The translations under genes and the position numbers were made by a program. From the NCBI RefSeq assembly GCF_000381905.1, contig NZ_KB907251.1, positions 1-64,000 on the forward strand: 64,000 bases of DNA, read 5' to 3'. The first letter of the stretch is position 1. Each line of letters opens with the position of its first letter. The notes beneath the pieces are model-generated. The model worked only from the letters and a program-made list of their open reading frames with translations, was not told the DNA's origin and made no database searches. Shown piece by piece: positions 7,963-16,600 of the stretch. The stretch is from Paenibacillus fonticola DSM 21315 (GTDB lineage: Bacteria > Bacillota > Bacilli > Paenibacillales > Paenibacillaceae).

Positions 7963-8790
7963 CTATAGCGCTCCTTGACGGGTACTGGATGGGACATATC
8001 CTTTGAATTCTTTGTACACACGGTTGAATGTACGAATGCTGTTAAAGCCGCATTCAAGGGCAATGTCGGTAATGCTAGCATCGCTGCTGATCAGCAGCCT
8101 TTCCGCAGTGAGCACGCGGATCGTGTTAAGATAAGTTTTGAAATTCACGCCAACCGCGCTCTTGAACGTCCGGCAAAAATAAGAGGGATCCATCTGAAAT
8201 TGTGTCGCCATCATTTCTACTGATAAATCCTCCTGGTAGTTTTCTTCTATAAAAGATAATATTTGCTGGATTCGGGCTCTTTTTGACTCCAGCTTATTGC
8301 TTGAGCTGCGGCTTATCCTTTCGCTCGGCAGGTTTCTCTGCAGCGTTCCGCACAATTCCAGCAGACTTGCCTTAATGAACATTTGATAACCAGGTTTGCC
8401 GTTGTTTTTTTCTTCCATAATGTCGTACAGCAGTCCTCTTATATGTTTGAATTCCGGGCGTTTTCCGGTAATGAAAGGTGATGTAAAGCGAAAATCATTT
8501 GGCCAGCTCATCGACAAGCTAATCATCTCGGGTTTGAAAATCAAGATGATTACTTTCGAGGACAGCTCTTTGCTCTCGAAGTAATGAATATCATTACTGC
8601 AACAAATGACCATATCTCCTTGTTCGAGCAAACGCTTTTCCTCATTTACGCCGACGAGGATACTTCCGGATTCCACATAAATAAATTCGATCTCAGAGTG
8701 ATAATGCGCATAAAAGGTAAGGTCATCACCATGGTGGATCGCCATGGGCAGTTCAATATCGAGCTTCCAATTTTGATAAAAAGATTTCAT
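7963..8790 (-). CDS. AraC-family transcription regulator with cupin sensor domain
   Basis: The N-terminal ~150 residues look like a cupin ligand-binding domain (HYHSEIEFIYV, EQGDMVICCSNDIHYF). The C-terminal ~100 residues hold two helix-turn-helix motifs, ending with the AraC signature ITDIALECGFNSIRTFNRVYKEFKG. I chose the ATG at 8790, which has GAGGAG eight bases upstream; the longer frame to 8820 lacks this. The gene lies directly upstream of the Gfo/Idh/MocA-ThuA operon on the same strand and is the obvious candidate to activate it in response to a sugar or glycoside. Confidence 0.88.
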   Translation of the reverse strand: MKSFYQNWKLDIELPMAIHHGDDLTFYAHYHSEIEFIYVESGSILVGVNEEKRLLEQGDMVICCSNDIHYFESKELSSKVIILIFKPEMISLSMSWPNDFRFTSPFITGKRPEFKHIRGLLYDIMEEKNNGKPGYQMFIKASLLELCGTLQRNLPSERISRSSSNKLESKRARIQQILSFIEENYQEDLSVEMMATQFQMDPSYFCRTFKSAVGVNFKTYLNTIRVLTAERLLISSDASITDIALECGFNSIRTFNRVYKEFKGYVPSSTRQGAL

Positions 8791-8864
8791 AATCCTCACT
8801 CCTCGCGACTTGAACATCACATTCTCATCATAGCGAGAAGTACAATTATTGTCTATTCACGAAG

Positions 8865-8904
8865 AACACCCCTTGTAGTATCTAATCGCCTACTTGGGGT
8901 GTTT
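8865..8904 (-). terminator. Hairpin after the small membrane-protein gene
   Basis: AACACCCC (8865-8872) pairs with GGGGTGTT (8896-8903), and GTAG pairs with CTAC inside. It lies 40 bases past the stop codon of the minus-strand gene at 8944 and just upstream of the AraC gene. Confidence 0.55.
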
Positions 8905-8943
8905 ATTATGTCAATTATTCGGAGTGTTTTTTTGTAATTTAAG

Positions 8944-9177
8944 TTATTTGGATTTACTGAATGCAGCAATTATTAACCCTATAATTATAAGTAAAATAGG
9001 ACTGCCAATAGCTAGTATACCTACGGATTGCCAACCCGCATATTCTGTTGAGCCAATTGTTACAGGGATGCTGACGCCGATAAGGTTTAGAACCACGGCA
9101 ATAATAGCGATGCAAATACCTATTCCACCCCAAATTAATATCGAACGACCGATACTGGATTTGGACGAGCTGTTCAT
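8944..9177 (-). CDS. Small two-helix membrane protein
   Basis: The 77-residue protein has a short polar Ser/Lys-rich N-terminus and two hydrophobic segments, residues ~10-35 (ILIWGGIGICIAIIAVVL) and ~48-72 (VGILAIGSPILLIIIGLIIA), then a Lys-rich end. No enzymatic motif is visible and I do not recognise a family. I chose the ATG at 9177, which has AGGAG nine bases upstream. The ATG at 9186 would overlap that site. It is divergent from the GntR/ABC operon and may share its regulatory region. Confidence 0.65.
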   Translation of the reverse strand: MNSSSKSSIGRSILIWGGIGICIAIIAVVLNLIGVSIPVTIGSTEYAGWQSVGILAIGSPILLIIIGLIIAAFSKSK

Positions 9178-9336
9178 GCCTATCATCTCCTATCACGAAA
9201 TTGTCAATCATTAATATATAGTAGATGACGACATAATAAATTACAATATAATAATTTTTTTACATTTATATTATTTTTATTGGCATATATACATAATTGA
9301 TGCATCGAAAGAACAAAACCCCTTTAATGTATTTTA

Positions 9337-9365
9337 TTTACACATATTTATTGTTCTGTTATACT
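9337..9365 (+). promoter_or_regulatory. Sigma-A promoter of the GntR/ABC operon
   Basis: TTTACA (9337-9342), a 17-base spacer and TATACT (9360-9365) make a near-consensus promoter about 70 bases before the GntR gene. Confidence 0.7.
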
Positions 9366-9387
9366 ACATTATATAAGTGGTGTAGTA
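9362..9387. promoter_or_regulatory. Operator candidate overlapping the -10 box
   Basis: TACTACA (9362-9368) and TGTAGTA (9381-9387) form a perfect inverted repeat with a 12-base spacer, covering the -10 box and likely start site. YtrA-type GntR proteins repress their own operons from such sites, so it is the natural binding site for the next gene product. Confidence 0.6.
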
Positions 9388-9436
9388 AAGTAGCGGTGCG
9401 TATAACTGTTTATTTTATTGCTGCGAGGATGACGGG

Positions 9437-9838
9437 ATGAATATTGATTTAAATAGCGTGATACCCATTTATATTCAAATTGCTGATGGGATAGCAGATG
9501 ATATTTTGAACGGCATACTTGAGGAAGAAGCACCAGCGTATTCTCAATATCAAATAGCGAAGTACTACAAGATTAACCCGGCTACCGCGGCGAAAGGAAT
9601 TCAAATGCTGGTTGCAGAGGGGATCCTGCTTAAAAAACGAGGCGCAAGCATGTATGTGGCACCAGGCGCTAAAGTTAGAATTCGTTCTAAACGCAAGGAG
9701 CATTTTATCCATAACTTACTGGTCGACGTCATTCGAGAAGGCAAGAAGCTTGGATTCAGCATAGCAGAAATTAAAGATATGATGGATCAGATTGCGGAGG
9801 TTGACATCTTACATGATAACTTGCAATCAACTGAGTAG
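9437..9838 (+). CDS. GntR-family repressor, YtrA subfamily
   Basis: The 133-residue protein has an N-terminal winged helix (IPIYIQIADGIADDIL, then YQIAKYYKINPATAAKGIQMLVAEGILLKKRG) and only a short helical C-terminus. This is the YtrA subfamily, which lacks a large ligand domain. It is the first gene of an operon with an ABC ATPase, a permease and an anchored protein. In Bacillus the homologous ytr operon responds to cell-wall antibiotics. The ATPase gene starts inside its last codons, so the two are translationally coupled. It lies just upstream of the lipopeptide cluster, so a role in self-protection is possible but not shown. Confidence 0.88.
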   Translation: MNIDLNSVIPIYIQIADGIADDILNGILEEEAPAYSQYQIAKYYKINPATAAKGIQMLVAEGILLKKRGASMYVAPGAKVRIRSKRKEHFIHNLLVDVIREGKKLGFSIAEIKDMMDQIAEVDILHDNLQSTE

Positions 9839-10706
9839 AACATTTTGTAATAAGCCGGCAATCGACCGGGTTACGATGTCAATCGACAGTAATAAAATGG
9901 TTGGAATTATCGGTGGCAGCGGAGCTGGCAAGACGACATTATTAAAAATGATTGCCGGCTATTTGCAGCCAACTTCGGGCAGCGTATCGCTCAATGGGAA
10001 GAACGTGTTCGACAATCTCGATGTCTTGTCCACGATTAAATATGCTGGCGACGATGAGATGATTATTCCTTCCATGAAGATTGCCGACATTATACGTCAT
10101 TATGCAGCGTTCTATCCAAGATGGAATGGAGAGGCAGTATATGATTGGCTGCAGCGCAGCGATTTGAAAGACAATATTAAATATAAAGAGTTATCCAAGG
10201 GGATGCAGAGGCAATTGCAAATTCGAGCGGCGCTTGGCAGTAGGATGCCTGTACTGCTCTTGGACGAGCCGTTGTCCGGACTAGACTATTACTCTAGTAA
10301 AGAAATGTGCTCACTATTGCTAGAAGAATATATGAATGAACCTCGTACGATGGTGATTTCCACGCATAATATGAAAGAGATGGAGCATATTTTAGAAGAA
10401 ATTATTTTTATGTATAAGGGCAGATTGATATTGCACAAGCCGTTGTCTGTACTCCAGCACTATGCCATCAGACTGACCGGGCCTAAGGAGTTACTGCTCT
10501 CACATATAGAGGAGAAAAGCATCTATGAGTGCGAAGGCTTTGGGAATAACTGCACAATTGCAATCAGGAACTATTTGACATCGAGAGAGCGTCAACAATT
10601 GGAGCAGATGGGGATAAGCATTGGAAAAGTAGACATCCAGGATTTGTATATTTACGTCACCCGTCTTGCGGGACAGGAAGAGGGATACAACGATGCTGAT
10701 TTTTGA
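9813..10706 (+). CDS. ABC transporter ATP-binding protein (YtrB/BcrA type)
   Basis: Walker A is GGSGAGKTT at residues 34-42, the signature is LSKGMQRQLQIRAAL, and Walker B is LLLDEPLSGLD. The protein is about 297 residues with a C-terminal extension after the nucleotide-binding domain. The ATG at 9813 follows GGAGG and overlaps the GntR gene by 26 bases; an in-frame TTG at 9792 has no ribosome-binding site. It should power the permease encoded next. Whether it exports a lipid, peptide or antibiotic cannot be told from the sequence. Confidence 0.9.
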   Translation: MITCNQLSRTFCNKPAIDRVTMSIDSNKMVGIIGGSGAGKTTLLKMIAGYLQPTSGSVSLNGKNVFDNLDVLSTIKYAGDDEMIIPSMKIADIIRHYAAFYPRWNGEAVYDWLQRSDLKDNIKYKELSKGMQRQLQIRAALGSRMPVLLLDEPLSGLDYYSSKEMCSLLLEEYMNEPRTMVISTHNMKEMEHILEEIIFMYKGRLILHKPLSVLQHYAIRLTGPKELLLSHIEEKSIYECEGFGNNCTIAIRNYLTSRERQQLEQMGISIGKVDIQDLYIYVTRLAGQEEGYNDADF

Positions 10707-11427
10707 CAAAGCGTTCAGCCACGCTGTTCGAAATGTGCTTCGCGTTAAGTGGATGAGGCATGCTAAATTATTTCAGTACATGCTCTATCTGTTGCCTGCA
10801 TACCTTCTTCTAAATAATTTTGGACTCTCATGGCTTGAGCACCGCAACAATGGCGAAGTCGTGAATGTAGGTGCCTTAACTATCGGAACGATAGTGAGTG
10901 GATTAATCGTAGCATTCCTGTCTGCCCGATCGGTTTCTCCCAGAGAAAGAAATTTCTATCTCGGATTTCCTATTAACCGGCCGGTCTATGCTGTGGGTAA
11001 CTTTATTTTTATAATTATCAGTTCAGCCACCCTATTGTTGCTTACTAGCCTAGCTATGGTGTTTGAGCAGATCTTAGGCCGAATCGTCTATTGGCTGTCC
11101 CCAGCATCTGTCATCGTCAATTCCGTATCGCTGTATAATTTGTTGGTTGGTTTTGCGATTTCGTTAGGTTATATCGTATTCATTGCATCGATTGTTTTCC
11201 TTATTAGCAATGTGTGCGTGCTGCCTATTAAGCAGAGCATATTGGTTGCTCTTGGCTGTGGTCTGCTGCTAGGTTCATCGGTCGGCAGAAAAATAATTAT
11301 CCAGTGCCTGTATTTTATTATTGCGGAGTCATCAGTACTTATCTTATTAGGCAAATTGTCACTCATAACTATAGTCCTACAAGGCTGCGCCTGGCTTCTC
11401 TTTAGAAATCGGGAGGCAAGGAAATGA
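10693..11427 (+). CDS. ABC transporter permease (six membrane segments)
   Basis: The 244-residue protein is mostly hydrophobic. About six membrane segments can be traced, including LFQYMLYLLPAYLLL near the start, FIFIIISSATLLLLTSLAMV in the middle and LIILGKLSLITIVLQG near the end. No known family motif is seen. The start ATG follows GAAGAGGG and overlaps the ATPase gene by 14 bases, so it is the partner of that ATPase. The arrangement parallels the membrane subunits of Ytr-type exporters. Confidence 0.78.
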   Translation: MLIFDKAFSHAVRNVLRVKWMRHAKLFQYMLYLLPAYLLLNNFGLSWLEHRNNGEVVNVGALTIGTIVSGLIVAFLSARSVSPRERNFYLGFPINRPVYAVGNFIFIIISSATLLLLTSLAMVFEQILGRIVYWLSPASVIVNSVSLYNLLVGFAISLGYIVFIASIVFLISNVCVLPIKQSILVALGCGLLLGSSVGRKIIIQCLYFIIAESSVLILLGKLSLITIVLQGCAWLLFRNREARK

Positions 11428-11927
11428 ACCGACGCACACTATACAGTGCAGTTGTACTTTTGGTAGTGGGCTGTATCGTAATGGCGCTTGTTCCGCTGCC
11501 CCAAGACGAATACGATCGATACTTCTTTCCGACAGATCACTCTCGAACGATAGAACTTCGTTTTGAACAAATAGATGTAATTGTGGAAGAGGCTGATGGT
11601 AGCGAGGATCAGATTGAAGTACATGTTCTTCGCGGACGGTTTGACTCCGACATTGGTCCACAGGCGAATGCGGATGGCAGCGTTATTCATATGGATGTCT
11701 CAAAGACTCGGAGTGAGCGCAAACCGTTTTTCTATCAAATTCGCAGCTGGATTCCTTTATACCAGTTTGATAAATATCGAGATCATGCCCGATACGAAAG
11801 TTATTTGGATAATGCAGAGGTGCGAATTATTGCTCCGAGCGGGACAAAGCTTGCGGTGTCGGCGAATTCTGTGCATGTTAATGGGACAACATTGTCGGTG
11901 AAAGCGCGCTTGGATATGACGAATTAA
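11424..11927 (+). CDS. Membrane-anchored protein of the ABC operon, function unknown
   Basis: The start overlaps the permease stop as ATGA, indicating coupled translation. Residues 1-26 form one hydrophobic segment (signal anchor), leaving ~140 extracytoplasmic residues that are hydrophilic and predicted to be beta-rich (TIELRFEQIDVIVEEADGS, then AEVRIIAPSGTKLAVSANS). The pattern recalls DUF4097-like beta-strand adhesin folds, but I am not certain. It is the last gene before a terminator. Confidence 0.7.
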   Translation: MNRRTLYSAVVLLVVGCIVMALVPLPQDEYDRYFFPTDHSRTIELRFEQIDVIVEEADGSEDQIEVHVLRGRFDSDIGPQANADGSVIHMDVSKTRSERKPFFYQIRSWIPLYQFDKYRDHARYESYLDNAEVRIIAPSGTKLAVSANSVHVNGTTLSVKARLDMTN

Positions 11928-11959
11928 TCGGGATGAACAGAATAAAAAAAATTGTAGAA

Positions 11960-11986
11960 AGAGCGTATTTAATATGCTCTTTTTTT
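11960..11986 (+). terminator. Terminator between the GntR/ABC operon and the lipopeptide cluster
   Basis: AGAGCGTAT and ATATGCTCT pair, with one G-U, around a three-base loop, followed by at least six T's. It marks the cluster as a separate transcription unit. Confidence 0.85.
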
Positions 11987-12075
11987 GTCTGTCTATGTCG
12001 ATTGTTAAGAAGTTTTGTGGAGTGAGTGAAAAAAAGGTGCAGAGAAGTGGACAAGGTAAAGGAAGTGAGGTTATA

Positions 12076-12156
12076 ATGAACTGGAAAATGCTGATAAAAA
12101 AGGATAAGTTAGCTTTTATGGTTGACCTTGTCGAAATGATAGAGTCAAGAAAGTAG
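12076..12156 (+). CDS. 26-residue upstream ORF, possible leader peptide of the lipopeptide operon
   Basis: The ORF encodes MNWKMLIKKDKLAFMVDLVE followed by MIESRK. It has the strong ribosome-binding site GGAAGTGAGG five bases before its ATG. It stops eight bases before the malonyl-transferase start, so the two could be translationally coupled. The peptide is amphipathic and lysine-rich and matches nothing I recognise. Its position between the terminator and the first biosynthetic gene suggests a regulatory leader. It could also be chance. Confidence 0.45.
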   Translation: MNWKMLIKKDKLAFMVDLVEMIESRK

Positions 12157-12164
12157 GTTATAGG

Positions 12165-13406
12165 ATGTTGGCATTCGTATTTCCAGGCCAGGGATCACAA
12201 TATGTCGGCATGGGAAAGACGCTTTGTAATCGATATGATATTGCCGGCAAGTTATTCAAACAGGCTAATGAAGTATTAGGACTAGATATTCAAAGCCTAT
12301 GCTTGGATGGTCCTACAGAGAAATTATCCAGAACAATCTATCTACAGCCCGCTGTGTATACAGTCAATATGGCTGCCTACCATGCTTTCGTGGAAGAACA
12401 CGAGCGTTATGCAGACTTTTTGCTCGGTCATAGTTTGGGAGAATATGCGGCACTAACTTGTGGAGCAGCGTTGTCTTTTCAGGACGGGTTACAACTTGTA
12501 CAGAGAAGAGCGGAGTATATGGAGCAATGCGCTGAACAAACCCCGAGCATGATGACCGCAATACATCAGATGAACAGAGGAGATCTCGAATCACTGTGCG
12601 GGCAATTGGCCCAAAGCGGACATATCGTGGAGATCGCTTGCTACAACACCCCTCATCAATATGTAATATCAGGCGCTGCTGCTTCGATGACTAGAATGTT
12701 GGATCATTTAGACAGAATGTCGGTAAAATATTCTATATTGAAGGTTAACGGAGCATTTCACAGCAAATTGATGCAGAATGCGGCGGATCGGTTTGCAACT
12801 GATCTACGCTTAGCGGATATTCAACGTCCTAAGTCGAAAGTCATTTCCAATGTTACTGCCCTACCCTACGAAAATGAACGGGACATCATCGAACAACTCA
12901 CCGCACAAATTGTGAAGCCAGTCAGATGGCTTGATTCAATGCATTATATCCTTAGTCATGGTACTCAATGCGTGATTGAGCTCGGAGCAAGACCCATCCT
13001 TTCTAAAATGTTCGAGCAGTTGACTAATTGCCCAGACATCCACTTCTTTAATCCAGAACATAATGAACAATTGAGAGAAAAGTTAAAGGGTAATGAGATA
13101 GATAATACGACTATGCAGCATTCAAGGGAGGTAATAATAAACTGTTTGGCGGAAGCCGTCAGTCTCAGAAACCAGAATTGGAACATGGAGCAGTATGAGA
13201 ACCAGGTCGTAACACCGATTAGGAAATTAAAGCAAATGGTGTATGAAATGGAAAGACAAAATTTTATATCTCATGACCAGGAGGTTGCGGAGGCGATCGC
13301 TTTGTTGGAGTCTGTCTTATTAGGTAAGGAAGTGTCCCAAGCCGAACAACAGATTGTAATAGACAATGTCAGGAGAATGTCCAAGCAAGCAGCTTTATTT
13401 GCTTGA
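12165..13406 (+). CDS. Trans-acting malonyl-CoA transacylase (FenF/ItuD type)
   Basis: The enzyme transfers malonyl from CoA to an acyl carrier protein. It shows the FabD fold motifs FPGQGSQYVGMG at the N-terminus and the nucleophile motif GHSLGEYA with Ser90. The AT core covers about residues 1-290. A C-terminal extension of ~120 residues, mostly helical, follows, and the 413-residue length matches FenF and ItuD of mycosubtilin and iturin clusters. The downstream hybrid protein has a ketosynthase but no AT domain, so this protein is the expected in-trans supplier for the one chain-extension step that gives the beta-keto acid. It is the first large gene of the cluster. Confidence 0.9.
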   Translation: MLAFVFPGQGSQYVGMGKTLCNRYDIAGKLFKQANEVLGLDIQSLCLDGPTEKLSRTIYLQPAVYTVNMAAYHAFVEEHERYADFLLGHSLGEYAALTCGAALSFQDGLQLVQRRAEYMEQCAEQTPSMMTAIHQMNRGDLESLCGQLAQSGHIVEIACYNTPHQYVISGAAASMTRMLDHLDRMSVKYSILKVNGAFHSKLMQNAADRFATDLRLADIQRPKSKVISNVTALPYENERDIIEQLTAQIVKPVRWLDSMHYILSHGTQCVIELGARPILSKMFEQLTNCPDIHFFNPEHNEQLREKLKGNEIDNTTMQHSREVIINCLAEAVSLRNQNWNMEQYENQVVTPIRKLKQMVYEMERQNFISHDQEVAEAIALLESVLLGKEVSQAEQQIVIDNVRRMSKQAALFA

Positions 13407-13471
13407 AGTAATTTTAATTGATTATAATTTGTGTATCTTTAGGTATGAGAGATGGATTACGAGCATAATAC

Positions 13472-13550
13472 AAGCCGTTATCATAGAGCTTTTGGCGGGG
13501 CATCATGATAACGGCTTAGTTGGAACTCTTTTTGATATGCCTAAAAAGAG
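13472..13550 (+). promoter_or_regulatory. Tandem hairpins in the 213-base gap before the PKS/NRPS gene
   Basis: AAGCCGTTATCAT (13472-13484) and ATGATAACGGCTT (13505-13517) form a perfect 13-base stem. A second stem, CTCTTTTT (13526-13533) with AAAAAGAG (13543-13550), follows. The pair could terminate some transcripts or stabilise a processed mRNA end between the acyltransferase and the giant synthetase gene. Confidence 0.55.
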
Positions 13551-13619
13551 CCATTTATATTATAACATACCTTGCTAGACAATATCTACTATTTAAAATC
13601 ATTCTAGGAGGGATAGGAT

Positions 13620-16600
13620 ATGATTTGCTCGCAAACACTTATCGATTTGTTAAGAAGAAATAGTGAGCTGAATAATAGAGGGATTACATACATCGAGGGG
13701 GATGACAATGAAATTTATTGCAGCTATCGAGACATTTTTGAGGAAGCTTTAAAATATTTGCATTATTTCCAGGCTGGCGGTATGAAACCGGGCGATGAAC
13801 TAATATTTCAACTTGACGATAACAGAACGTTTATATTCGTATTCTGGGCATGCATCATGGGTGGATTTATTCCGGTTCCGATTACAGTCGGCAACAATGA
13901 AGAGCATCGAATGAAGCTATTTACGATTTGGAAGACGTTGAACCACCCTTATCTGATTGCAAACAAGGCGGTCATTGACCATTTGGTAAAATACGCTGCC
14001 AACAAGGAACTCGATCTGGTAATGGAAGAAATGATCGACAGATGCTGGGTGGCGGACGAGATCAAGCTGACCGGGGAGAGCGGGGATATTTTTGAAGCCG
14101 GATATAAGGATTTGGCTCTAATCCAGTTTTCATCAGGATCGACAGGCAGCCCTAAAGGCGTGATGCTGACGCACGAAAATCTAGTAACGAATACATACGG
14201 AATCATTGCGGGCGGTCAGTTGACAGATGAGGATCGCTACTTGAGCTGGATGCCGTTGACCCATGATATGGGACTGATCGCTTACCATCTGACTTCAGTT
14301 GCGTGTAATATGAACCAATTTCTAATGCCTACAGCTTTATTTATTCGCCGCCCCTCATTATGGATTAAAAAAACATCGGAACATCGTGCCACGATTATCG
14401 CATCTCCTAATTTCGGCTACAAATTTCTACTAACCTATCATAAAGCGAAGAATACGGATGATTGGGATTTGTCTTCTGTGCGCCTTATTTTTAACGGCGC
14501 TGAACCAATCTCTACAGAAATATGTGAAATGTTTTTGGATCGTATGTCGAAATACGGTCTTAGAAGAACCGCTATGTTCACTGTCTACGGTTTGGCAGAA
14601 GCTTCGGTTGCCGTGGCTTTTCCACCAGCAGAGAAACTATATACATCATTGAATGTAAATCGGAGACATTTGGGGATTGGTGAGAAAATTGTCGAGGTGG
14701 AATCAACACATCCTGACAGCTGCTCATTCGTCGAGGTTGGAACCGCGATCCCGGGCTGCGAGCTGCGGATATGTGATGAACAGGATCAAATTGTATCCGA
14801 TCGTACGGTAGGCTTCATTCAAATCAGAGGCACAAACGTTACTGCCGGCTACTATAACAATCCCGAAGCGACGAATAAAGCGCTGACCGCGGATGGATGG
14901 ATTCAGACAGGCGATTTGGGCTTTATAAGAGATGGCCAGCTAATCATTACAGGCAGGTTCAAGGATATTATTTTTATTAACGGACAGAACGTGTATCCGC
15001 ATGATATCGAGCGAGTGGCCGAGGAGCTTGAAGGAGTGGAACTCGGTAAAGTAGCCGCAAGCGGCGTAAGGTGCGTGGACACCGGCACGGAAAAGATCAT
15101 CGTGTTTATAGCTTCAAGACAAACTGCAGAGCAATTTGTTCCGCTAGCAGTAGGCATCAAAAAACACTTAAGTGAACGCGGGGGCTGGGAAATCTCTGAC
15201 GTGCTGCCAGTGAAAAAAATACCGAAAACGACAAGCGGTAAAGTGCAGCGCTATGTGTTGAGCGAGCAATACGAAAGAGGGGAGTACGCAGAGCTATCCT
15301 CTACACTGGCTGAGTTGTCGAAGGAGTACATTATTCAGAGTAAAAAAGGTATGCCGCACAGTGAGATGGAGCAACGGATTTTGGGTATCTGTAAGGAAGT
15401 TCTTCAGTCGGATCTGTTCGACGCTCATGATCGATTCATGGAAGTTGGCCTCAATTCACTGCAGATGGAGCAAATAGCGGGAAGAATTGAGACTGAGCTG
15501 GCTAAGAAAATTAACGTGGCAGATCTGTTTTCTTATCCGACCGTATCGAAGCTTGCGGAACATCTCTTAAAACCGGCTGAACAGTCGACTATGAGAAAGG
15601 AAGTTAAGCAACGGCAAAGGGATGTTATTCGAGATATTGCTATTATCGGTATGCACGGTGTGTTCCCGCAGGCTGATAATCCTGAGGAATTCTGGGAGCG
15701 ATTAATAACAGGTCAAGACTGTGTCGGAGCGTATGCTCAGGAACGGGTGGCTGACGCAGAGTATTTTGTTCAAGCGCTTAATATGTCGGGAAGAGATAAG
15801 CGGTTCGTAGAGGGTGGCTATTTGGATGAGGTGGACAAATTTGATTACTCCTTTTTTAAGCTGACACCAAAGGAAGCTAGCCTGATGGATCCGAACCAAA
15901 GACTGTTTCTTCAGACGGCATGGCATACGATTGAGCATGCAGGTTATAACGGTGAGCAAATGAAAGGTCGCAAAGTCGGGGTGTATGTAGGCTACTCCAA
16001 ATCGGGTTATGAGTACGACCGCCTGCTGTCGGAGTTTATGCCGGAAGAACTGCCAAATTATGCGTTAGGTAATTTGCCGTCGATTATTGCGAGTCGAATT
16101 TCTTATTTGCTTGATCTGCGAGGCCCTGCTGTTACCGTGGACACCGCTTGCTCTTCATCGCTCGTTGCGGTCCATATGGCTTGCAAAGCGATTCGTAATG
16201 GAGAATGCGAAATGGCTCTGGCGGGCGGTGTTAAGACAATTTTGCTGCCGGTGCGAACCGGTATTGGAATGGAGTCTTCAGACGGTAAAGCGAAAGTGTT
16301 CGACGATGCGTCGGATGGAACGGGCTGGGGGGAAGGTGTTGCCGCTGTATTGCTTAAGCCGTTGGAGCAGGCTGTCGCGGACGGCGATCATATTATGGCA
16401 GTCATTAAAGGAAGTGCGGTTAACCAGGACGGCTCTACAGCGGGTATATCCGCGCCAAGCGCCGCAGCACAGACAGAGCTTCTCCTTGATGCATGGAACG
16501 ATGCCGGAATAGATCCGACAACAATAACCTATTTGGAGTCGCATGGTACCGGTACAAAGCTGGGTGATCCGATAGAGATAGAAGGCATAAAACAGGCCTT

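Noticed and set aside
9792..9812. Upstream TTG start for the first ABC ATPase
   Set aside because: It has no ribosome-binding site, whereas the ATG at 9813 follows GGAGG and gives the usual N-terminus.
11987..12075. Sigma-A promoter directly before the lipopeptide cluster
   Set aside because: Several partial boxes occur but none has acceptable -35, spacer and -10 together, so none is called.
13366..13578. 70-codon frame between the acyltransferase and PKS/NRPS genes
   Set aside because: It begins inside the acyltransferase gene without a ribosome-binding site and runs through the inverted repeats; the hairpins explain the stretch better.
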